NCBI RefSeq assembly: GCF_037042905.1
Contig: NC_087246.1
Location: 32,478,001-32,542,000, forward strand
Reading direction: 5' to 3'
DNA length: 64,000 bases
From: Lytechinus pictus
Taxonomy: Eukaryota > Echinodermata > Echinoidea > Temnopleuroida > Toxopneustidae
Part shown: piece by piece, positions 35,145 through 46,989 of the stretch
Numbering within the stretch: the first letter of the stretch is position 1
How the letters are laid out: each line of letters begins with the position of its first letter
Notes under the pieces: model-generated
The model's input: only the letters and a program-made list of their open reading frames with translations
Databases searched by the model: none
Told to the model about the DNA's origin: nothing
Made by a program: the position numbers and the translations under genes

Positions 35145-36895
35145 TTTTTTTTTTTTGATTTGAATTTATTTTTCTTCTACATAACAATATAATATAACAT
35201 AAATGTAACAAACATATATTGACAATAAATCAGGTATAAATCATTTAGCATAAAATTAATAGCAGAAGATGGATTGCCATAGTAAGCAAAAAAATGCTTG
35301 AAAAATATGACAAACCGAAACATATTTTAACCATATAATCATATTATGAGCAGAATGGACAATAACAAATTATTAAAGTATCAATTAAGTATAATATAAA
35401 AAAGAGAAAAACAAAATCTAACAAGCCAAAACTTGCTATAATATATATAATCAAGTAAAAAAAAAAAAAAATAATAATAATAATGATAATGACAAATGAA
35501 GATGATGAAGATGATGATGATGATGATGATGATGCTGATGATGATGGTAGTGGTGACGGTGGTGGTGGAAATAATGTTAATGATGATGGAAACGGAATAT
35601 TGGAACATGATTATGACACAAGAAAGTTTATTTTACATATTCCGATAGTAACATGACCTTAACTTTAGCTTTGAATGAGTGTAGGGAGCAAGAGGATTTA
35701 ATTGAGTCTGGGAGAGGATTCCAAAGGTCAGGACCATGATGTCTTACGGATCTCTGGGCAATACGTAGTTTTGGATTGACTAAATGTAAATTAGAGGAAT
35801 TACGGGTGGGGTAATCATGAATGGTTTTATTCAAAGTATAAAAATTTTGAAATGAATTTGGTAGCATCCCATTTAAATACTTGAAAATGAACAATAAACT
35901 TTGTAGTGTATTAATGTCAAATACTGTCAGAGTTTTTAATTGGTAAAATAATGGTTTGGAGTGAGATAAATATTGTGAACCGGTACAAATGCGAAGCGCT
36001 TTCTTTTGCAATAAGTGAATAGAATTTATTTTTGTTTTGTTTGTTGTGGCCCATACTAAATTGCTATACGTTATATACGGTAAAATCAATGAATTATAAA
36101 GCAACGCAAGTGTTTTGCAAGGAATACATTTCTTTAATTTATATAGTATACCAACATTCCTAGAAATAGAAGTTATTATATGGCGTATATGTTCGTTCCA
36201 ATTTAAATTTTCGTCAATGACGACACCCAAAAACTTCGTTTGATGCTTTCTTTCAAGAGGAACATTATCTATAAATATGTTGTAATGTATGTCATTTATG
36301 TGAGATTGTATGTGTTTAAAATACATGAAATTAGTTTTGTTGATATTGAGAGACAATTTGTTACATTTAAACCATAAAGATAATTTCAGTAACTCATTAT
36401 TTAGTGTGTCAACTAGGGTGTTAAGGTTATAATGTGAGTAAAATATGTTAGTATCATCTGCAAATAATATAAACGATAGAAGAGAAGTTGTATTAGTTAA
36501 GTCATTGATATATAATAAAAAAAGTAATGGGCCTAATATCGATCCTTGTGGGACACCGCATCGGATTGGTAGAAAAGTTGAAGAAACATTATTAAATACA
36601 ACATATTGTTTTCTATTGGTTAAATAGCTTTGAAACCAGGAAAGAGCAACACCACGAATTCCATAAGAGTAAAGTTTTTGAAGTAAAATTTGGTGGTCAA
36701 TCGTATCAAAGGCCTTTGATAGATCCATAAATACCCCTATTACATGTTCTTTATTGGCTATAGAATCTGTTATTTTATCATATAATCTAATCAGCGCAAA
36801 TTGGCTTGGTAAAACGCGTTCGCATGATGTCATCAGCAAACATATAGACTCCTGTCCAGCTGTCACAATATTGATTAGAAACCTTCGGGATTCAT
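35145..36895 (-). pseudogene. 5'-truncated CR1-like LINE with RT frame and poly-A tail
   Basis: On the minus strand a 412-residue frame (36866-35628) carries RT motifs DLSKAFDTIDH (48-58), GVPQGSILGPLLF (104-116) and FADD (135-138, catalytic), then the conserved tail HHGPDLWNPLPD. The N-terminus lacks the usual FGFR..HST block (SQ joins directly to FALIRLYD), so a deletion precedes it, and no endonuclease domain remains. Downstream there is a GAT/CAT trinucleotide repeat (35500-35560), an AATAAA, and a 12-A tail that reads as the T run at 35145-35156. The C-terminal frame is intact, so this is younger than the copy at 20200, but it cannot be autonomous. Confidence 0.85.
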
Positions 36896-37149
36896 ATTAG
36901 GTGAGGTATAGTACGTCCAAGAGTTGGATAAATATTGTCAGAAGTGAAGACTACTCTGTCAGTAACTGTCAAGCACCTAAAAACCTATTTGCTTATACAT
37001 GTCTTTTATATCTTCTGCTATTGTCCTTTATATCTTAAATGTTGTCTTTCAATCACATGGGTTTTTTTCTGTGGCGGGGGATCACTTGTCTATATCCATG
37101 CACGCACGTTTTGACATACATCCTTATCACATTTTTTTTAATATTAGAG

Positions 37150-37300
37150 GTGCGGAGGTGTTGTGGCTCAGTGGATGGGTCTTCGGACCTAGAACCATAA
37201 GGTTCGGGGTTTAAATCCTTCCGCAGGGCTCGCATCCTTTGGCAAGGGGCTTATCTTCATTTGCCACTCTCCACCCAGGTGTAATAAATGGGTACTCGTC
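37150..37300 (+). mobile_element. tRNA-derived SINE, 3'-truncated
   Basis: Box A TGGCTCAGTGG (37163) and a box B variant GTTTAAATC (37209) sit in a tRNA-like head. It is followed by CCTTTGGCAAGG, TTTGCCACTCTC and ACCCAGGTG, the same body as the SINE at 9070-9363 with a different tRNA-like head. The tail after about 37300 does not match. Confidence 0.7.
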
Positions 37301-38884
37301 ATATTCAAATGACTTTGATCAATTAGTATTGACACAGCTAATCTTAATAATCTGTCTTTACCTTTCTGTAAATAGGAATGTTGGTAAATGATAATCTTCA
37401 TTTTTGTTAATATATTCTAAAATATAATCATTCCATTATGGGTAGTAGTGAATGGAATTACACTGATATATCTCTCATCGTTTTGTTCTCGTGCAATCAA
37501 AGGCAAGACAGTTTTAGACAACATGGCAAGCACAAAAATCAAGAGAACCAGATCACAGCGATCACGACACTAAAACGATCTCCGTCGCACTGGTCACAAT
37601 GAGTCTAGCCCCATCAACGGTTATCCAAGAAATCATTGAAGCAATATGGACAGCGACGAGGAATGTGAAGACGATTCTCTTTGATCTTGTTGGAAGAGTG
37701 TATCTTTCTAAACCAATTTTTTTTAATCCCCCTGAAATCAAACTGAAAGAACATAACAATTAACGTTTATGGAACATCCATATATATCAAAAAGTTCCTT
37801 ATCGATTTTATTATTTCAGAAAAAGAGTTTCTTAATTGGTTTAAAAGGCTGCACAACCAAGGTAGAGTTAACTGGCGCAGGGGTCGCATTGATCAAGAAG
37901 GATGCACCCGGGGGGGGGGGGGGGGCTTGCATTTGCACTCGTACTCCGGCTTGCTGAACCTTGCGATTCCCCCAAACGTGGGGCACTCGGACGTACAATT
38001 TATGATATTGGAGATCTGCGTTCGCGCTATCTCCTACAAGTCAACTCAAAATCGTGTACAAAAACGTAAAAACGACCATCTTGGTTGTGATTTTTTGCAT
38101 GGCAACCCCCCCCCCCCCACTTTCGGCTCAGCCCCCCCCCCCTTTCAAAACCGTTCCGCGGCCCCTGTAACTAATGCGAAGAAAGATAAAATCCACACGT
38201 ACAGGATACATGCTTTATGTCACTGCTTTTATTAATACGTCTATCGTGTTGTTGTCGAATTTGACTTCGCCCCAATGATTTTTTTTTCAAGTGGTGAAAA
38301 AGGCCAATAGGAGAAAAATAAAACAAATGTGAAAAAAGAGAAAAGAAGAGCATTAAATTAGCAGTGTAAACTATATTCACTTCAACTGAGATGAAAGTAG
38401 TTTGCCTTGCCCCTTATCAAAATACCATTTCACAGCCCCTGGTTCAGGCAATATTTTCAGTGACATCCTTATCTTAAACCTCCGATTTCATCAAATACTC
38501 ACGAAAGCTGGAAGGATGTTCTCTATTCCTTTTAACAATCGCTTTGGAAGGTGGGTGGAATGGGCCTTTAAAAGAGGGTTTTTACTTTGGGAACATGAAA
38601 TACCGGGATTAACAAGTAGTCAATGTCACCGATAGAATGTGATCTCTGGACTCAGTCAGTACACTATGTTTTCAAACATGATATAGGGCATGTGATATCA
38701 CGACGTTGTTGGATGCGCACATAATATAATCACACCTTAAACGATCGCGTTATCTTAACTCTCAAAAGCTCAAGGGATTGTAAGGTGAGGATCGAATCTT
38801 TCAAAGTCTTGTTCGTTCACACTGCATGCTCAACGACGTAGTCAATCTCCGAATCCTGCTTCCCGGCTGAGATCAAGTTTCACC
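37301..38884. other. Intergenic sequence upstream of GST gene 1
   Basis: No gene was recognised. C/G-run-containing debris at about 37880-38165 ends in GTTCCGCGGCCCCTG, which looks like a hAT-type terminus. The last 100 bp (38785-38884) are less AT-rich and probably include the promoter and 5' UTR of the GST gene. No TATA box or defined response element was recognised. Confidence 0.35.
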
Positions 38885-39155
38885 ATGGTTGTCAAGGTTT
38901 ACGTGGATTACAGTTCGCAGCCTAGCCGCGCTCTTGTCATCTTCCTCAGAAACACCAAAATCCCTTTCGAAATCGTAGAAGTAAACCTGATGGGAGGTAA
39001 GCGCTATTGAATTCGAATTAATGAAAACCAATACGAAAACAGATCATGATTTCTTGTAAATGAACATTATTATGCATGTTGTTTTAGTTGAAGATGGGCG
39101 ATCTTGAAACTGTGATCGCTGATTGAATGATTTTTTTCCTTCTTTTCTTGGTCGT

Positions 39156-39189
<34 letters not shown>

Positions 39190-42100
39190 GGGGGGGGTCC
39201 CATGGCACCAAATCCTGCGTCTATTTTCCAGTGGGAGGGGGGTAGTCCTTAATAGAAAATTATTTCCTTCTTTCCTGGTCATGAAACTTTCATTTATTTA
39301 TTTCCTTTTTTTTTTTGGGGGGGGGGGTCCCATGGCAGCAATCCCCACGTTTGTATTCCAGTGGGGGGAGGGGTAGTCCTTAAGACCAATTTTTAAAGCA
39401 ATATTTGCATATTTCTAAAACAAGATTAGATACTTCGTAAGGTCTAGATCAGTAATGCGAGCGCAAAGAAATCCTGAAAATGAGCCGTATTGAGGACTCT
39501 TAACGGAATTCATGGTTATTTCCATTTTATACACTCCATTCAAATTTAAATTTCCCTTTAGTATGTATTTTACATCACATACCTGATTAAAGAAAATTAA
39601 CAAGAATAGAAAGATGGTAAAATAAACGGGAACCTTTATGTGTGCTTGGTTGCAGGGTGGGGGAAATTTAAAAAGATAATGCGATGTATAAATCATTAAA
39701 CAGTTTTCAAAATGAATGTTTTTATTCAATAACAATAAATATTAAAAAAAAATTATGTGAAAACAATATCAATGGTCATTATGCGTAATACGATAACAAT
39801 CTACTATCACCATGATAATCGCCATTATTATTATTACAATTACTAGTACTATAATTATTATTATCAATATTATTATTATCATTATTATTGTTATCATCTG
39901 TTATTGCTATTATCATTATTATTACTATTATCATTTATTATTATACTTGTCGTTTGATTCATCATATTGAAATATTACGTTCGACCTGATCAGGGATGAT
40001 AACACAGGCCATCACCCCCTCATTTGAAATATAGGGGGGATATTGGCCCCTACCCACCCCCCCCCCTCCCCGATCGACACCCATGGTTAATCCTGTTAGC
40101 TCTCACAAGTTTATCCTTGAAATGTGAATTCGTACAATCGGTTCGTGAAATATGCATTATACACTGCAAAAACTCCGGTGTTGATTTAACATCAGCCCGG
40201 AAGCTATAGATGTCCACACCAGAGAAATATTGAAACAACACCAGTTTGGTATCAAACCGATGCTGTTTTAATACTAATTGGTGTTGTATAAACACCTATC
40301 TGGTGTTAGACCAAAACGAAACTGGTGTTGTTTAACACTTCTCTGGTGTGGACATTATAGATTCCTGGCTGGTGTTAAATCAACACCAGAGTTTTTGCAG
40401 TGTAGGCAAAAGAAGTTGATCAAATGATTTGAAAATATCATTGATAAAAAGAATAAACGAAAGGGACCTAAAAAAGATCCTTGATGAACACCATATGCAA
40501 TCACTTAAAGTTAAGATCGAGTTGCGTTGGTACATTGATGACAATTATAAAGATAGCCAGAAAAATAGATCACCACGTAACATCTGCTACATAAGATTGT
40601 TCTACGGATATCAATGAAAATTACACCTAACCAAAACTGTATCCGCACATCTTTCTTCACAAGACAGCAAAAGCACATACAAGCATTCTAAATGGAAATA
40701 TGACGCCCAACCTGTTATCCATCCACTGTAACATTAAATTGCCGCAATGTTCTTCGGTTTTGACCTGGATTTTGCTTCATGAAGATGTTCTGAAGTCACT
40801 TTCACTCACGTTAAGCGACTGACCTCCCCTGGCAGATCCAGGGGGCACAGCCAGCCCGTGCCCCCCCCCTTTGAGATGCACAAATTTTTTCGTGGACGAA
40901 ATCCCCTGAATTTTCGGTTGAAACACCTTTTTTTTTGCTTGTCAAACTTTTCCTGGGGAAAATGTGCCCACTCTTTCGAAAAATCCTGGATCCGCCCCTG
41001 CAGACCTATCTGGCAGTGTCTAAAACTCGTCAAATTCCAGTTATTCGTAAACGCATTAATAACTTTATGACCAGCTTTATAAAACATCATATGATCATGG
41101 TGATGCAATTTACAAATATTAGACCAATTGCTATTTCGTTCATGACCAGCAATCCAGCATGAATTAAATTTCATGAAATGGCACCTGGATAACAACACGA
41201 TCTTCTTTCCACCATCGAAAATAAACTATGCTGCAACTGGTCAGTATGCGGATTAGATTGTTGCGAAATCGCCTCCGAAAAGAGAGGAATAAAATAGAGG
41301 AGCTAAAAATCAGTATAGCATTGAAACAGATTCAATCTACCAAAATCTAGAACCAACATTCTTGATAAAATTAATATCAAGGATGAAAATCAGAGCAAAC
41401 ATAAGAAAATAATAATGATATTGTTGATGAAGTAAAGTTGTGATGAATAAATGATATTTAGAATTATAACAAAAGCTTAATTGGGTATTTTTTCTTCGAT
41501 AAAAACACAAAACAAACAAACCAAACAAAAAACACTATCGATTTATAATTTTGTTTAACATTTACAAAACAGCTAATTGTTAATAAAGAATGTTTATCCA
41601 TGTATTTGTTAATCTTTTCATTTATTAATTTTTCTTTTACATTTATCAACGTTGTGAATTGTTTTGTTCAGAAGACCATCAGAAACCCGAGTTTGTAAAA
41701 ATAACTCCTCTCTGCACTGTACCAGCCATTCAAGACGGTGACTTCAGCATGGGTGAAACGTAAGTTAGTGTCCCTTGTGTTAAAATTGAAGGAACAATCA
41801 CCTTCTGATATTTCAGAATACATAATATTTGGGAATACTTATGTCATAGGCTTTGTTGACTATGGGTCACGAGTCAGCATTGTGTGGATTGGATCAGCTA
41901 CAGCCTCTTTGATCAGTATAATCTCAAGTCCATTACTATTAATTACTATGGCCTGTCATGTACGTTGTTGGTTTTATACCAACCATTCCTACTGGACAGA
42001 ACACAGCGTCCCACAGTGAGTGCCACAGTGTGGGACACAATATGAAATCACATTCACACTGTTAAATTTGAGCATTTTAACGTGTGAACAGTCACACTGT

Positions 42101-45100
42101 CGAGGTGTTCAGTAGAAATATCTTCATATTGTTGAATTTGAGCATGTTAACAGTGTGAATACCATTTTCACATAAATTGTGTCATTTCCAGCAGGGATTA
42201 AATGCTTAAATCACATTGCCTTATTATATTTCCTTATCAAAATAATTTTCCCAGCTGTATAGTTTTTACACCATTTATAAAATATTATTTTGCAGAGAAA
42301 ATAAGGGTTACGTTATTATTTTCGAGTATTCTTGTTTTTCTAATAGAGGCCAAAATAATGCATAGGCCTGTCAAATTTGTATAACGAAAATCAACAACCT
42401 ATTTTATTGTTTATGCATTAAAAATATCAATTAACTATACGTGGCGCAGTGTTACGTAGAAGATTCACGGGGAATGGAGTTGCTTCGAAGATAGTTGCCC
42501 CTTAGCATTTTTTCATGCCGTGCCTTTATTTCAGAATGCACAATTATCCCCTAGGGACCGAAAACGGCATGGTATTTTACATGTCTATGTATTACTAGGA
42601 GAAAAACTCATTTACCCTGTATGACCCATAATTATGATATATGTAATGATCAAACTGAATTCGTAAAGAGAGAGTGAACTTAATCATTGAGAATATACCC
42701 GATATTGTCATTAGGTAGAGTTTTCGCATTTACTACGGGGAAACTCTCTACAACGCATCGATTTCTTTGAAAATGCAATTAAAATCACAATGAAGAGCTC
42801 AGAGGCTTTTGTCAAAAATTGCTGGACTGGGACAGCAGATCATCCGAAGATTTGCACCGGACGAACAATATTGAAAAATTTGTCGTTGTCCAGAGTCAAG
42901 AGATTCCGATGCTGCCCGGTCCACCAACTTTCGACAAAAGCCTTTCAGCTCTTCATTGTGCTTTGACTTGCATTTTCAAAGGACTTGGTGCATTGTAGAG
43001 ATTTTCCCCGTAGTAGATGCGAAAAGTCCTGATATCATACCTGAAAAATCCAGTAATCATGGTAAAAAGCTATACACTATTATTTTTCTGCGAGATTTCG
43101 ATCTCCATTTTGCAAATTGCAATTGTATATGGGTCCATCAAATATGTGACTCGCATGATTTTTAGTGCTGTGTCACCCAAAGAGGTTCCACGAGACCCCA
43201 TATGCAAACTGACATGTTGGAAAAAAATCCATACATTTTCATATTCCTACGGAATGTTGCCTCATTATGATAAAAACACACACTCAGGCACTATTCTAAA
43301 ATCTAAGACATTTTTAAAGCAGATAATCTAAAGACATAACCGAGTACTTTTGATTCAATATGATATTTTAGTATTTGCATTCATCTCGGTTTTTTCTTCA
43401 ATTGATGGAAATTTATTTAGATAATTATAAAATAGGTATATTATTTCAAGCATCGCGATTGACCACTACGCGTCACATGACATCCAACTTGTGTTTTGCA
43501 TGCACGGCAGTGCAAAAGGTGCGCAACGAAAATTTGCATTGCACGCTCAAGCAGACCAGTGCGGTAGAAGTCCCGAGAGAAGTCAAACAAAACTGCACTG
43601 TAACTTTTTAAGAATTTGTTTCTGTGTTGCTATTTTATAAAACAAATAAAGCACTTGCTCTGTCGTACGTAAAAGTAAATGCAGAGAAAGCTTGGTTTCT
43701 TCAGATGGTGCACACTGGGCACTCGCCGCCAGCGGCTCGTGCACAGTGCGGCAGCTATCTAAAGAAACCTCGCGTGCAGCGTGCTCTGCATCCACTAACG
43801 CACTCGGCTGCGTGCATTATTTGTATACTAGTGAACCGAGTAGCATAATATTAATAAAGCCGATCTACAAGCGAGGCCCTCTATCTTGGGCTTTAGCCCG
43901 TAAAAAAATCGCAATCGCGTATGCAAATTGAGAGCGCCCTCGATTCTCTCTGTTCTTGGTATAAGATGTGAAGTTCGTATAGGTCCTCGGTTGCCATTGT
44001 AGGTAATTGCCCAAACACCAACACACACCTACCCTAACCCGCACCCACACGCACCCTACTATGTGCTCAATGTCCCTCTCACATTTCTCCTTTACACCAA
44101 GACAGGCTCGGACTACTTTGGCTCCCTATATACGTTGAGTCATTAACGTAGACATTCACACTCATTGAGAAACTTTTTTTTTTATAAGCGCCAATATGGC
44201 GGCTCAGCGATACAGCCGGGGTGTTTGGTTTATTTATTTATTTATTATTTATTTCTTACAAATCTTTATCGAGAGTGACAATACCAAGTATTAGACACAG
44301 TAAATATCCATATAAATTAACCTACATAGTTATTATTACTATAATGCAGAGTGGCGATCATCAGGTACTTGGCAACAAAGTATGCAGACCTAGTCCCCGA
44401 CCACTGGTACCCGAAGGATCTAGAGAAAAGAGCCAAAGTTGATGAATACATGGCATTTCATCATACAGGAACAAGAGGAGGATGTTGTGGAATCTTCTTC
44501 AGTGAGGTAAGTTGCACTGTATGAACTTTCCTTTATTTTGGCTGTTCACCAGTAGCGTTATGAGCATGATATTTTGAGAGGGCCAGATATGGCGGATGGA
44601 GCAAAGGTTCTTTTGAAAAATGCGGTGGTTTTTTGCCGAGTAATGTGAGTTAGCAAGGATTTTTTGCCTTTTTAATACAAAAAAGAACAATGTAATATTT
44701 CAGCCTTTCCTTTCATTTTCTGTCCTGTTCTTTTTCTTTTTTCTAGGGATTGTACAATTTTTTGTTTTGTTCTGTTTTTTTTTAGGGATGGTGCCTCCTC
44801 CAGCCCCCAACCCCCCCCCCCCATTCTGTACGCCAGCGCTGTACATTGATAATGATTCAACTGTTCTTGGGGATGTTAGAGTTTAATTTCATTTTCATGA
44901 TTTTGGGTGCGAATTTTTAGACAAATTTCTTTCTGGCGTTAGTGTGCCAAACTAAATTAACTTTTTACTTCAACGAAACCGATTCATATAATAATCTATT
45001 GCATGTTCTTTTCGTTTTTCTTTGAAACCCCTCCCCGCCCAGTTATGGCTGACGCAAGTTACGATGGGGTAATTATTATTTGAGTCTCATCCTCAAATCA

Positions 45101-46986
45101 CGGTTAATTGATTAAAGATGGATTGTACTCGTCACCTGTAATTTTATCAAGTATACATCAGTATACTTGATAGATTTTCCAAAGCAAGTACAACTTCTTG
45201 ATGGGCACCATTGGGTGTGTGTGTTTCCCTTTGAACGCCCCAAGTAGGCAGGGGTCTGGGAATAATTTTTGAAAAGGGGGTGCTGGTTTGGATTTAAAAA
45301 AATTGAAAAGCAAAATAAACTGGGGTTCCGTTTCAAAATGAAGTTGACTTTGGACAGAGAAAAATTGATAAGAAAAAAAAGGGTTTTCTCTTTAAAATGA
45401 AGGTGATTTTGGTCAGAACAAATTTGACGTAAAAAAAGTTATCGTTCTAAAAGGAAGGTGGATTTCTACATTTTAGCATGTGTGTAACGCCCCTAGTACC
45501 CCCCCCCCCCCCCGCTTCTGAGGACCATGCATAGAAACTCTATGGCGCCATGCAAGTAAAGCACATAGTCACTCCGCAAATATTAAGTAATACCTTGTTT
45601 GGATCTTGATCTTACAGGTTCTTATCCCGTTATTATCAGAAGGAAAGGAGCATGCATCGGAGGAAACATTGAAGAGAGACGAAGAAAATCTTACCAAGCA
45701 ACTTGATAAGCTGGAGAATGCTTTCTTACAGGACAATGATTGGTTGGCCGGGGATGACATCTCAATTGCTGATGTGCTGGCTGTTTCTGAGGTAATGCTG
45801 CTTTAAAAAATCATTCTGTTATTAGAATACATTGAATAATTCGCATGCATTCGTAATTCCGAAGGTTCGTATTTCCGAAGGTTCGGATATTCCGAAAGTT
45901 CTTTATTCCGAAGGTTCGTATTTCCGAAGGTTCGTAATTCCGAAGGTTCGTTAGTCCGAAAACGAAATGAGGTTCGTAATTCCGAAGGTTCGTTAGTCCG
46001 AAAACGAAGTGAGGTTCGTAATTCCGAAGGTTCGTTAATCCGAAAACGAAATGAGGTTCGTAATTCCGAAGTTTGTTAGTCCGAAAACTAATGATTAACG
46101 AACCTAAATTATTTCGTTTTCGGATTATCGAACCTTCGGAATAACGAACCTTCTGAATAACGCCACAAATGTTCGGATTAACGAACCCTTTTACGTTTTC
46201 GGATTAACGAACATCGAGGTATAGGCAATTTACGTGTTTCGGAATTACGAACCGTCGGAATAAAGAACCTTCGGAATTACGAACCTTCGGAATTACGAAG
46301 TGTAACCGAATAATTAATATCTGGAATCTTACGGGTTTGTGGTATGCAACGTTCATTGATAGACAACTGTATAGCCCACAACGCTGATTAATAAAAAAAA
46401 TTGATCCATGAACGTAGAAAGAAACTATTCCTACCTCCATGCAAAGGGCACGGTTCATTGATAGCATGCCTCTCGAAGAAGCAGAATTTTGCCTCACTCC
46501 CATTACCTCCACGATTTTCCACAACTGCTCGCGTAATGAAAATAATACAATACAAATACGAAGACGTAACACATTTAGAATGAAGGTCGTGTTATTTTCT
46601 CCAAACAAAAGAGTTACTTTCGCGTTGTCAAATAAAAAGATCCTTTAAAAATGTTCATGATGACTGAATTATTTTTCAATAGCAGTTTGGAGTTCTGGGA
46701 ATACTTCAAATTGATAAGGGATTAATACTTTCATTATGAAGTCGTATAAGTTAAACATTTATTACATTACAGATATCCCATTTTCACGCAATTTTATAGG
46801 CTCATATTTTTTTTCTTATGGGCACAGATGATGGAGAATACCCTGCATGGACGAGACGTGACAGTGGGTCGACCTAAACTCAAGGCATTCGTAGACCGCG
46901 TCAAGGATCGTCTGAATCCCATCTTTGATGAAATTCACGCAGAGATGTATGCGTGGAAGGACAAATACTGTAGTGAAATACTCTAA
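38885..46986 (+). CDS. GSTT1-like: Glutathione S-transferase, theta class, copy 1
   Basis: Exons 38885-38996, 41672-41759, 44350-44506, 45618-45791 and 46828-46986 join in phase to 229 residues. The thioredoxin-like N-domain (about 3-80) starts MVVKVYVDYSSQPSRALVIF, matching the theta-class start (LYLDLLSQPCRA in human GSTT1). Ser11 is the catalytic serine position; His40, Val54, Glu66 and Thr67 fall on the glutathione-site positions of GSTT1, and Arg109 corresponds to its Arg107. The helical C-domain runs from about 88 (YPKDLEKRAKVDEYMAFHHT) and includes LAGDDISIADVLAVSE, the usual GST folding motif. The protein is about 11 residues shorter than human GSTT1 and lacks its C-terminal tail. Theta GSTs are cytosolic and conjugate glutathione to small electrophiles. 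AATAAA at 47084 may end the transcript. It is the most diverged of the three copies. Confidence 0.9.
39135..39385 (+). repeat. Two direct copies of a 140-bp repeat with poly-T/poly-G centre
   Basis: Each copy has TCTT/CCTGGTCATGAAACTTT, a T run (about 29 T in copy 1), a G run, GTCCCATGGCA and CCAGTGGGAGG..GTAGTCCTTAA. It lies in intron 1 of GST copy 1. The homopolymers may be assembly-sensitive. Confidence 0.65.
40160..40404. mobile_element. MITE family A copy 2, about 245 bp
   Basis: TACACTGCAAAAACTCCGG and its complement at the ends, with the same internal order as 15350-15595 and only scattered differences. It lies in intron 1 of GST copy 1. Confidence 0.85.
40827..41000. mobile_element. 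Short hAT-like MITE (family B), copy 1
   Basis: Left end CCCTGGCAGATCCAGG; right end, by complement, CAGGGGCGGATCCAGGA. Flanks CTGACCTC and CAGACCTA match at six of eight bases. The interior GCCCGTGCCCC..TTTGAGATGCAC matches 55093-55281. It shares termini with the large element at 33060-35080. Confidence 0.7.
42701..43033. repeat. Foldback of about 330 bp in intron 2 of GST copy 1
   Basis: TTTTCGCATTTACTACGGGG (42723) is matched by its near-complement at about 43005-43022, and AATGAAGAGCTCAGAGGCTT (42790) by its complement near 42940. The arms are about 120 bp with a loop near 42830-42920. No target duplication was defined. Confidence 0.7.
45842..46307. mobile_element. Foldback with minisatellite arms (TTCGTAATTCCGAAGG units)
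   Basis: A perfect 8-bp direct repeat GAATAATT flanks it (45834-45841 and 46308-46315). Inverted ends: CGCATGCATTCGTAATTCCG and, by complement, GGTTACACTTCGTAATTCCG. The left arm (to about 46090) is tandem GTAATTCCGAAGGTTC units interleaved with TTAGTCCGAAAACGAA; the right arm repeats these in inverse. Same architecture as 17332-20043 but a different unit. It lies in intron 4 of GST copy 1. Confidence 0.8.
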
Positions 46987-46989
46987 TTG

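Noticed and set aside
35381-35608. Ile/Thr-rich frame on minus
   Set aside because: It reads through a GAT/ATA microsatellite in the LINE 3' UTR.
38402-38635. 77-residue frame upstream of GST copy 1
   Set aside because: No similarity recognised, no supporting splice sites, and ordinary AT-rich intergenic context.
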